In this document: one piece after another, positions 1 to 5,530 of the stretch
Position numbering within the stretch: position 1 is the first letter of the stretch
Layout of the letters: every line of letters starts with the position of its first letter
NCBI GenBank assembly: GCA_021737525.1
Contig: JAIPDU010000068.1
Span: 1 to 8,149, forward strand
Reading direction: 5' to 3'
Length of the DNA stretch: 8,149 nucleotides
Source: Desulfohalobiaceae bacterium
GTDB taxonomy: Bacteria; Desulfobacterota; Desulfovibrionia; Desulfovibrionales; Desulfothermaceae
The notes under the pieces: model-generated
The model's input: the letters and a program-made list of their open reading frames with translations, nothing else
Told to the model about the DNA's origin: nothing
Database searches by the model: none
Made by a program: the position numbers and the translations under genes

Positions 1-1131
1 GTGGTGCTCTCCGCCATGTCCGGAGAGACTGATCGCCTCCTCTCCCTGGCCAACAGCTTCTCCGACAACCCCGACCCCGCGGAGACGGACGTGCTGCTCT
101 CCACCGGGGAGCAGACCTCGGTGGCCCTGTTCACCATGATGCTCCTGGACAGCGGGATACGTGCCCGCTCCATGCTGGGGTTCCAGATCCCCCTGCACAC
201 GGACCGCACCTACGGAGGTGCGCGCATACTGGATATCGACGCGGACAACCTGAAAAACCACCTCCAAAACAACGACGTCCTGGTCGTGGCCGGATTCCAG
301 GGCTGCGACTTCCAGCACAGCCTGACCACCCTCGGACGGGGTGGTTCGGATACCAGCGCCGTGGCCCTTGCGGCCGCCCTGGACGCCTCCTTCTGCGAGA
401 TCTCCACGGACGTGGACGGAGTCTATACCACGGATCCCGGCATTTGCCCCCAGGCCCGGAAGCTGGAGCGCATCACCTACGACGAGATGCTGGAAATGGC
501 CAGCATGGGGGCCAAGGTCCTTCAAATACGCTCGGTGGAATTCGCCAAGAAATACGGGGTAACCCTCCATGTGCGCTCCACCTTTAGCGACGAGCCAGGA
601 ACCCTATTAGTCCAGGAGGACGAGACGATGGAATCTGTCATGGTCTCCGGAATCGCCTACGACAAGGATCAGGCCCGGATCACGCTGGTGGACGTCTTCG
701 ACGAGCCCGGAATCGCGGCCCGCGTCTTCGAGCCCATGGCCGCCTCCGGAATCGTTGTGGACATGATCGTGCAGAATCCCAGCCGCGACGGGCGCACGGA
801 CATCACCTTCACCGTGAACCGGGGGAACCTGAATCGCGCCCTGGAGATCATCAAGGGGATCAAGGACGATATCGGGGCCAGGGATATCCTGCACGATCCC
901 GGCATGGCCAAGATCTCCGTCATCGGCGTGGGGATGCGGAGCCACTCCGGCGTGGCCGCCATCGCCTTCAAGGCCCTTCAGGGAGAGGGGATCAATATCC
1001 TCATCATCAGCACCTCGGAAATCAAGATTTCCTGCTTGGTGGAGGAAAAGTACGCCGAGCTCGCGGTTCGGGTCCTGCACGAGGCCTTCGGTCTGGATCG
1101 GGCCCAAGTCGAGCCGGTTAAGGACGCCTAG
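1..1131 (+). CDS. lysC: Aspartate kinase (aspartokinase), 5'-truncated by the window edge
   Basis: Phosphorylates L-aspartate with ATP, the first step toward lysine, threonine, methionine and diaminopimelate. The 376 visible residues begin inside the kinase domain: SAMSGET at 4-10, a TGEQ segment at 35-38, GFQG at 98-101, TLGRGGSDT at 110-118 and DVDGVYTTDP at 137-146 are standard aspartokinase signatures. Two ACT domains follow (about 210-290 and 295-365) and normally bind lysine or threonine as feedback inhibitors. The lysine-containing KFGG motif near the N terminus is missing, so roughly 35 residues lie upstream of base 1. The GTG at base 1 is an ordinary valine codon, not a start. The stop is two bases before cimA, so the two are very probably co-transcribed. 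An internal start is annotated separately. Identity is firm; which amino acid inhibits it cannot be read from the sequence. Confidence 0.96.
   Translation: MVLSAMSGETDRLLSLANSFSDNPDPAETDVLLSTGEQTSVALFTMMLLDSGIRARSMLGFQIPLHTDRTYGGARILDIDADNLKNHLQNNDVLVVAGFQGCDFQHSLTTLGRGGSDTSAVALAAALDASFCEISTDVDGVYTTDPGICPQARKLERITYDEMLEMASMGAKVLQIRSVEFAKKYGVTLHVRSTFSDEPGTLLVQEDETMESVMVSGIAYDKDQARITLVDVFDEPGIAARVFEPMAASGIVVDMIVQNPSRDGRTDITFTVNRGNLNRALEIIKGIKDDIGARDILHDPGMAKISVIGVGMRSHSGVAAIAFKALQGEGINILIISTSEIKISCLVEEKYAELAVRVLHEAFGLDRAQVEPVKDA
614..620 (+). promoter_or_regulatory. Internal Shine-Dalgarno within lysC
   Basis: A perfect AGGAGGA lies seven bases before an in-frame ATG at 628, at the junction of the kinase and ACT domains. 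It is stronger than the ribosome binding sites of several full genes in this window, which suggests that it is used to start a separate beta subunit. Confidence 0.55.
628..1131 (+). CDS. Aspartokinase beta subunit from internal in-frame start (predicted)
   Basis: Translation from ATG 628 would give a 167-residue protein made only of the two regulatory ACT domains, identical to the C-terminal part of the full kinase. Known alpha2beta2 aspartokinases, such as Bacillus subtilis LysC and Corynebacterium glutamicum LysC, make a beta subunit of about this size from the same kind of internal start, where the ACT domains of alpha and beta pair to form the effector site. The sequence shows a perfect Shine-Dalgarno at good spacing and the start lies at the expected domain boundary. 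That the product is really made is an inference; many aspartokinases are homo-oligomers without it. Confidence 0.5.
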   Translation: MESVMVSGIAYDKDQARITLVDVFDEPGIAARVFEPMAASGIVVDMIVQNPSRDGRTDITFTVNRGNLNRALEIIKGIKDDIGARDILHDPGMAKISVIGVGMRSHSGVAAIAFKALQGEGINILIISTSEIKISCLVEEKYAELAVRVLHEAFGLDRAQVEPVKDA

Positions 1132-1133
1132 GC

Positions 1134-2765
1134 ATGCCGGAAAAGATCGTTATCTACGACACCACCCTCAGGGACGGAACGCAGGGCGAGGACGTGCACT
1201 TCTCCTGCGAGGACAAGATCCGCGTGGCCAAGAAGCTGGACGAGCTCGGCGTGGACTACCTCGAAGCGGGATGGCCCGCCTCGAATCCCACGGACGAGCA
1301 GTTCTTCCGGGAGATGCAGCACTATCAGCTGGACCGCGTCCGGATCGCCGCCTTCGGCAGCACGCACAACCCCCGCACCTCTCCGGAGAATGACAGCGGC
1401 CTGGCCACGCTCCGCCAATGCGGCGCGAACGCCCTGACCATCTTCGGCAAGACCTGGGAGGTCCATGTCCATCAGGCCCTGAAAACGGACCTAGAGCACA
1501 ATCTGCGCATGATCCGCGATTCCCTGGCTTTCCTCAGGGAACATACCCCCACGCTCTTTTTCGACGCGGAGCACTTTTTCGACGGTTTCAAGGAGAACAG
1601 GGACTACGCCCTGGCCTGTCTCAAAAAGGCTCACGAGGCGGGCGCGGACACCCTTATTCTCTGCGACACCAACGGCGGCACGCTTACCTCGGAGCTCGGG
1701 GAAATCGCGAGCAGCGTTGCCAGGGAGATCCCCGGAGCGCAGCTGGGGATCCACGCCCACAACGACTCGGATCTGGCTGTAGCAAACTCCCTGGCGGCGG
1801 TGGAGTCCGGAATGCGCCATGTCCAGGGCACGATCAACGGGTTCGGGGAACGCTGCGGCAACGCCAACCTCTGCTCCATCATTCCCTGCCTGCAGCTGAA
1901 GATGGGCTACACCTGCCTGCCCGAGGGCAGGCTGCAACAGCTCGCCAGCACTTCCCATTTCGTCTCCGAGGTGGCCAACCTGCGGCCCTTCTCCAGGCAG
2001 CCCTTCGTGGGCAACGCGGCCTTCGCCCACAAGGGCGGTGTACACGTGAGCGCGGTCCTCAAGGACGCCCGGACCTACGAGCACATCGAGCCGGAAAAGG
2101 TGGGCAACAAGCAGCGCGTCCTGCTCTCCGACCTCTCGGGCAAGAGCAATATCCTGTTCAAGGCCAGGCAGTACGGGATCCACCTGGAGAAGGACGATCC
2201 CTTTGTCCTGGACATCCTGAACCAGATCAAGGAGCTGGAAAGCAAGGGCTACGACTTCTCCGTGGCCGAGGCCTCCTTCGAGCTGCTCCTGCACCGCGCC
2301 ATGGGCCGGACCCGGCGCAACTACACCCTGCTCGGCTTCCGGGCCATGGACGCAAAGAACAAGGAGAACGAGGAACCCTTCTCCGAGGCCACGGTCATGA
2401 TCCAAGTGGGCGGAGACACGGAACACACAGCCGCAACCGGCAGGGGGCCTGTGAACGCCCTGGACAACGCCCTGCGCAAGGGCCTGGAGAAGTTCTACAG
2501 CAACATCAAGGAGATGGATCTGCTGGACTTCAAGGTGCGGGTCCTCTCCCCCAGTCGCGAGGCCCCGGAGGGAACTGCCTCCAGGGTCCGGGTCTTCATC
2601 GAATCCGGAGATACGCGGGAGCGCTGGATTACAGTGGGCGTGTCCTACAATATTATCGAGGCCAGCTGGCAGGCCCTGGTGGACTCCGTGGACTACAAGC
2701 TGTTCAAGGATGGGCGGGACAGACAGTCCGCAACGACATCCCAGCCCATTCATGCCACGGACTGA
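1134..2765 (+). CDS. cimA: (R)-citramalate synthase
   Basis: Condenses pyruvate with acetyl-CoA to (R)-citramalate, the entry to 2-oxobutyrate and isoleucine that bypasses threonine deaminase. The 543-residue protein is of normal length. The N-terminal TIM-barrel has YDTTLRDGTQGED at 8-20, with the catalytic Arg13-Asp14 pair. The metal-binding HAHND is at 207-211 and NGFGERCGNANL at 235-246. The C-terminal part (about 395-530) matches the LeuA-type allosteric domain that in this family usually senses isoleucine. The opening (DTTLRDGTQGEDVHFS, then LEAGWPASNP) is typical of the long CimA group rather than 2-isopropylmalate or homocitrate synthase. The ATG follows the lysC stop by two bases, with AAGGA at 1120-1124 inside the end of lysC, so translation is probably coupled. 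Substrate specificity is inferred from the family. Confidence 0.93.
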   Translation: MPEKIVIYDTTLRDGTQGEDVHFSCEDKIRVAKKLDELGVDYLEAGWPASNPTDEQFFREMQHYQLDRVRIAAFGSTHNPRTSPENDSGLATLRQCGANALTIFGKTWEVHVHQALKTDLEHNLRMIRDSLAFLREHTPTLFFDAEHFFDGFKENRDYALACLKKAHEAGADTLILCDTNGGTLTSELGEIASSVAREIPGAQLGIHAHNDSDLAVANSLAAVESGMRHVQGTINGFGERCGNANLCSIIPCLQLKMGYTCLPEGRLQQLASTSHFVSEVANLRPFSRQPFVGNAAFAHKGGVHVSAVLKDARTYEHIEPEKVGNKQRVLLSDLSGKSNILFKARQYGIHLEKDDPFVLDILNQIKELESKGYDFSVAEASFELLLHRAMGRTRRNYTLLGFRAMDAKNKENEEPFSEATVMIQVGGDTEHTAATGRGPVNALDNALRKGLEKFYSNIKEMDLLDFKVRVLSPSREAPEGTASRVRVFIESGDTRERWITVGVSYNIIEASWQALVDSVDYKLFKDGRDRQSATTSQPIHATD

Positions 2766-2780
2766 TCCGTTCCCGCTCGG

Positions 2781-2810
2781 CCCTGGACCCGCTCTTCGCT
2801 TCCTCCAGGG
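2781..2810 (+). terminator. Hairpin downstream of cimA, possible weak terminator
   Basis: CCCTGGA at 2781-2787 pairs perfectly with TCCAGGG at 2804-2810 around a 16-base loop, 15 bases after the cimA stop. The following sequence is GTAAAAC with no T-run, so it is not a canonical intrinsic terminator. It may protect the 3' end or aid Rho-dependent ending. The rest of the 2766-2843 gap shows nothing else. Confidence 0.35.
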
Positions 2811-2843
2811 GTAAAACTCGCCACCCGCACCAGCATCCCGTGC

Positions 2844-2872
2844 TTGACAGAAGCGCCCAATTAGGGTGTACT
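2844..2872 (+). promoter_or_regulatory. Sigma-70-type promoter of perR
   Basis: A perfect -35 TTGACA at 2844-2849 is followed after 17 bases by TGTACT at 2867-2872, which matches four of six -10 bases. A transcript would start near 2879, at the edge of the AT-rich operator described next, so repressor bound there would cover the start site. Confidence 0.7.
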
Positions 2873-2875
2873 GTC

Positions 2876-2901
2876 TAGTAATAATAATTAATGATAATAA
2901 C
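2876..2901 (+). promoter_or_regulatory. Putative PerR/Fur-family operator in the perR leader
   Basis: About 26 bases almost free of G and C stand out in a GC-rich region. They contain AATGATAAT (2890-2898), which matches a continuous part of the classical Fur box, and the whole stretch forms an imperfect inverted repeat centred on TAATTA at 2885-2890 (8 of 12 positions pair). It lies just downstream of the -10 element, the expected place for autoregulation by the product of the next gene. Binding by PerR rather than Fur is an inference from position. Confidence 0.55.
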
Positions 2902-2914
2902 AGGGAGATCTCAT

Positions 2915-3301
2915 TTGACCCAGCCCAATCTGCGGTTTACTCCGCAACGCAAGGTCATCCTGGAAGAGCTGCAGCAGCTGACCTCCCACCCCACGGCGGA
3001 CGATCTCTACGAACGGGTGCGCAAGAGGATGCCCAAGGTCAGCCTGGGGACCATCTACCGCAATCTGGACATCCTCTATCACCAGGGTATCATCCAGAAG
3101 CTCCACGTCGCGGAAAGCCAGATGCGCTTCGACGGCAATCCCGACCCCCACTTCCACGTCCACTGCATCCAATGCGGCAGGATCGCGGACATCTTCAACT
3201 GCCCGGATATCTCCTTCGTCCTGAACGAAGTCAAGTCCGACTTCACCATCATGGACTACAGCCTGATCTTCCACGGAAAATGCCCGGGTTGCTCCTCCTA
3301 A
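2915..3301 (+). CDS. perR: Peroxide-sensing Fur-family repressor PerR
   Basis: A 128-residue metal-dependent repressor expected to lose DNA binding when H2O2 oxidises metal-bound histidines. A winged-helix domain (about 5-75) includes the Fur-family segment VSLGTIYRNLDIL. Counted from TTG 2915, His25, Asp73, His79, His81 and Asp92 sit exactly where B. subtilis PerR has His37, Asp85, His91, His93 and Asp104 (constant offset of 12). Asp at the last position, not Glu, is the feature tied to peroxide sensing rather than iron sensing. The structural zinc site is Cys84/Cys87 with Cys123/Cys126. I chose TTG 2915 because GGGAG at 2903-2907 is seven bases upstream. The in-frame ATG at 2891 has no ribosome site and lies inside the operator; using it would add eight residues. 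It heads a cassette with rbr and fprA, its likely targets along with itself. Confidence 0.9.
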   Translation: MTQPNLRFTPQRKVILEELQQLTSHPTADDLYERVRKRMPKVSLGTIYRNLDILYHQGIIQKLHVAESQMRFDGNPDPHFHVHCIQCGRIADIFNCPDISFVLNEVKSDFTIMDYSLIFHGKCPGCSS

Positions 3302-3320
3302 CCCCGCGCTTGAACCCCCT

Positions 3321-3348
3321 TTGCAAACGCAGCTCATCCGGATAGAAT
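3321..3348 (+). promoter_or_regulatory. Candidate promoter of rbr
   Basis: TTGCAA (3321-3326) and TAGAAT (3343-3348) are separated by 16 bases, giving four of six and five of six matches to sigma-70 consensus. It would produce a leader of about 135 bases before rbr. I see no clear PerR-like box near it, so rbr may also depend on read-through from the perR promoter; no terminator is visible after perR. Confidence 0.45.
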
Positions 3349-3396
3349 CAAGGGAAAGATACGTACAAACCTCCGGTTGCGGCTAATTTTTCCGAA

Positions 3397-3418
3397 CCCG
3401 GCCCATCCGCGGACCGGG
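3397..3418 (+). other. Small hairpin in the rbr leader
   Basis: CCCGG at 3397-3401 pairs with CCGGG at 3414-3418 around a 12-base loop containing the palindrome CCGCGG. There is no T-run, so a terminator is unlikely. It sits in the otherwise featureless ~190-base gap between perR and rbr. Confidence 0.25.
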
Positions 3419-3491
3419 ATTTACCTCGAGCCTCGTTCGATTATTCCATTCCGCGCAGTAAAACAACACACCGACCAAAGGAGAGCTCACC

Positions 3492-4067
3492 ATGGCTTCG
3501 ATCAAGGGAAGCAGGACGGAACAAAACCTTTTGACCGCATTCGCCGGTGAATCCCAGGCCAGAAACCGCTATACCTACTTCGCCAAGCAGGCCAAGAAGG
3601 ACGGCTATGAACAGATCGCCGCCATATTCGAGGAAACTGCCGAACAGGAGAAGGAGCACGCCAAGCGGCTCTTCAAGTTCCTCGAGGGCGGAACTGCCGA
3701 GGTGAGCGCCTCCTTCCCCGCCGGAATCATCGACTCCACTCCGGCCAATCTCAAGGAGGCAGCCGCGGGAGAAAACTACGAGCACAGCCGGATGTATCCC
3801 GGTTTCGCAGGAGTCGCCCGCGAAGAGGGGTTCCACGATATCGCGGATGTCTTCGAAAACATCGCCGTGGCCGAACGCTTCCACGAAAAACGCTATCTGG
3901 ATCTGGCGCAAAACATCGAAAAGAATCGGGTCTTTAAGCGATCCGAGGAAGTGACCTGGCGCTGCCGGAACTGCGGCTACCTCCACAACGGGAGCGAGGC
4001 CCCTGAGGAGTGCCCGGCCTGCGCCCATCCCACGGCCCACTTCGAGCTTTTGGGCGAGAACTGGTAG
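3492..4067 (+). CDS. rbr: Rubrerythrin
   Basis: A cytoplasmic NADH-linked peroxidase of anaerobes that reduces H2O2 to water at a diiron site, taking electrons through its own rubredoxin-type iron. The 191-residue length equals that of D. vulgaris rubrerythrin. The ferritin-like four-helix domain (about 1-145) provides Glu20, Glu53 and His56 (EKEH), Glu94, Glu97, Glu128 and His131 (ERFH). The C-terminal domain has WRCRNCGY and ECPACAHP, with Cys158, Cys161, Cys174 and Cys177 for the FeS4 centre. A strong ribosome site AAAGGAG (3477-3483) is eight bases before the ATG. It lies between perR and fprA in the same direction, which matches a peroxide/oxygen response group. Nothing in the sequence appears broken. 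Confidence 0.97.
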   Translation: MASIKGSRTEQNLLTAFAGESQARNRYTYFAKQAKKDGYEQIAAIFEETAEQEKEHAKRLFKFLEGGTAEVSASFPAGIIDSTPANLKEAAAGENYEHSRMYPGFAGVAREEGFHDIADVFENIAVAERFHEKRYLDLAQNIEKNRVFKRSEEVTWRCRNCGYLHNGSEAPEECPACAHPTAHFELLGENW

Positions 4068-4102
4068 CCCCTTCCCGGGGCGATAACCGCGCCGGAAGGA
4101 AC

Positions 4103-4126
4103 CGGGGACGCTTCAAACAGTCCCCG
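4103..4126 (+). other. Intercistronic hairpin between rbr and fprA
   Basis: CGGGGAC (4103-4109) pairs perfectly with GTCCCCG (4120-4126) around a 10-base loop. A smaller CCCC/GGGG hairpin lies just after the rbr stop (4068-4080). Neither is followed by a T-run, so these more likely set mRNA processing or the relative level of rbr and fprA than stop transcription. Confidence 0.4.
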
Positions 4127-4161
4127 CGCAAAACATCGATGCCAAAGGCAAGGAGGCGACA

Positions 4162-5376
4162 ATGGGTCCCCAAGAGATCAAACCCGGAATCTACTGGGTC
4201 GGTGTGGTGGACTGGAATCTGCGCAACTTCCACGGCTACTCCCAGACCTATCAGGGCACCACTTACAACGCCTATCTCGTTCTGGACGAGAGGATCACTC
4301 TCTTCGACACCGTGGCCTGGAAGTACAGGGAAGAGTTCATGTGCCAGATCGCCCAGGTGGTGGAGCCGGAGAAAATCGACCAGATCGTGATCCACCATGT
4401 GGAGCCGGACCACGCCGGGAGCCTGCCCTATGTGGTGGATCGCGTCCAGCCGCAAAAGATCTATGCCTCCAGGATGGGGGACAAGTTCATCCGCGGGAGG
4501 TTCTCCAGCAAGGACTGGCCCCTGGAGGCAGTGGAAAACGGACAGCGGATCAGCCTGGGCAAACGCAGCGTGCAGTTCGCGGAAACCCGGATGCTGCACT
4601 GGCCGGATAGCATGGTTTCCTACATGCCCGAGGAGAAGCTCCTGATCTCCCAGGACGCCTTCGGCCAGAACATCGCCAGCAGCGAGCGCTTCGACGACTG
4701 GATCTCCTGGCCCGAGCTGAAGAAGGAGATGGCCCACTATTTCGCCAACATCATCCTGCCCTACTCGGCCAGGGTGCCCAAGGCCCTGGAAGCGATCCAG
4801 TCCCTGGGTTGGGATATCCAGATGATCGCTCCGGACCACGGGCTGATCCTGAAAGAACACGTCGCTGACGCGGTAGCGGCCTACCAGGAGTTCGCCGCCC
4901 AGAAGCCGGAGAAGAAAGCCGTCGTCTTCTATGACACTATGTGGCAGAGCACGGAAAAGATGGCCGAGGCCCTGGGCTCCGGCTTGAGCGCCCAGGGGAT
5001 CAGCGTCAAGCTCTACCACTTGAAGAACTGGCACCACTCCGACGTCATGGCCCAGGTCTGGAACGCGGCCGCGGTCGTGGCTGGCTCGCCCACCCACAAC
5101 AACAACGTGATGCCCCTTGTCGCGGACATGCTCACCTATATGCAGGGGCTCCGGCCCAAGAACAAGCTGGGCCTGGCCTTTGGCTCCTACGGCTGGAGCG
5201 GGGAGAGCCCGGGCATCATAAGCCGCTGGCTGAAGGAGATCGGCGCGGAGCAGCCCCTGGATCCGGTCAGAGTGCAGCATGTGCCCGGACACGAGACCTA
5301 CCGCGAGATGCTCGGGACTGCCGAGACCCTGGCCCGCCATATCGAGGACAAGGTCAGGCGGTCCAGGCAAGAGTAA
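4162..5376 (+). CDS. fprA: A-type flavodiiron protein (rubredoxin:oxygen oxidoreductase)
   Basis: Reduces O2 to water (some relatives reduce NO) with electrons normally supplied by rubredoxin. It has 404 residues. The N-terminal metallo-beta-lactamase domain (about 1-250) carries the diiron ligands His79, Glu81, Asp83 (motif HHVEPDH 78-84), His146, Asp165 and His226, the same numbers as in D. gigas ROO. The C-terminal flavodoxin domain (about 252-400) has the FMN loops DTMWQST (258-264), SPTHNN (309-314) and GSYGWSG (341-347). It ends there with no extra rubredoxin or flavin-reductase domain, so it is a class A enzyme needing an external donor. The ribosome site AAGGAGG (4150-4156) is five bases before the ATG. 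Being downstream of perR and rbr makes O2 more likely than NO as the substrate in vivo, but the sequence cannot settle that. Confidence 0.95.
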   Translation: MGPQEIKPGIYWVGVVDWNLRNFHGYSQTYQGTTYNAYLVLDERITLFDTVAWKYREEFMCQIAQVVEPEKIDQIVIHHVEPDHAGSLPYVVDRVQPQKIYASRMGDKFIRGRFSSKDWPLEAVENGQRISLGKRSVQFAETRMLHWPDSMVSYMPEEKLLISQDAFGQNIASSERFDDWISWPELKKEMAHYFANIILPYSARVPKALEAIQSLGWDIQMIAPDHGLILKEHVADAVAAYQEFAAQKPEKKAVVFYDTMWQSTEKMAEALGSGLSAQGISVKLYHLKNWHHSDVMAQVWNAAAVVAGSPTHNNNVMPLVADMLTYMQGLRPKNKLGLAFGSYGWSGESPGIISRWLKEIGAEQPLDPVRVQHVPGHETYREMLGTAETLARHIEDKVRRSRQE

Positions 5377-5403
5377 CCCGCAAGAGCCTGTCGCCACCGC
5401 CTA

Positions 5404-5446
5404 CGGGCGGATGGAACTCGCCGCCCGGCACTCGCTTTTTTTATTT
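5404..5446 (+). terminator. Candidate terminator of fprA
   Basis: CGGGCGG (5404-5410) pairs perfectly with CCGCCCG (5421-5427) around a 10-base loop, and a T-rich run TTTTTTTATTT begins at 5436. The eight-base gap between stem and T-run is longer than usual, so efficiency is uncertain. Its right arm is also part of a longer downstream inverted repeat. Confidence 0.5.
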
Positions 5447-5493
5447 CTGTCCGCTCGTGGTATTGGGCTTCGATAAAAGTGAGTGCCGGGCGG
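5421..5493. repeat. Long inverted repeat, 19-bp arms, ahead of the kinase-like gene
   Basis: Bases 5421-5439 pair with 5475-5493 over 19 consecutive positions (18 Watson-Crick, one G-T at 5434/5480), leaving a 35-base loop. The left arm contains both the right arm of the fprA terminator hairpin and the first four bases of its T-run, so the two structures exclude each other. The right arm ends 38 bases before the probable start of the next gene. It could be a regulatory RNA switch, a tiny inverted-repeat element, or a structural 3'/5' boundary. Confidence 0.7.
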
Positions 5494-5530
5494 GCTTGTG
5501 AAAAAAAGGTTTCAGGGAGAGGGTTGCGCA

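Noticed and set aside
1..3. GTG at the first base as the start of aspartate kinase
   Set aside because: It is the first of two valine codons in a conserved strand (VVLSAMSGET); the N-terminal KFGG region must lie upstream, so the gene is cut by the window edge.
1418..2878. Long open frames overlapping cimA on both strands
   Set aside because: They are by-products of high GC content; cimA accounts for the region with clear catalytic motifs and the others match no family.
2891..2914. ATG 2891 as the start of perR
   Set aside because: No ribosome site, overlap with the AT-rich operator, and a much better TTG with Shine-Dalgarno at 2915.
3441..5397. Long minus-strand open frames opposite rbr and fprA
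   Set aside because: Composition (G, A, L, V, H rich, no motifs) is typical of antisense shadows, and the plus-strand genes have every catalytic residue.
5483..5530. GTG 5483 as the start of the kinase-like gene
   Set aside because: It lies inside the right arm of the long inverted repeat and has no ribosome site; the AGGGAGAGG at 5514-5522 serves GTG 5531 instead.
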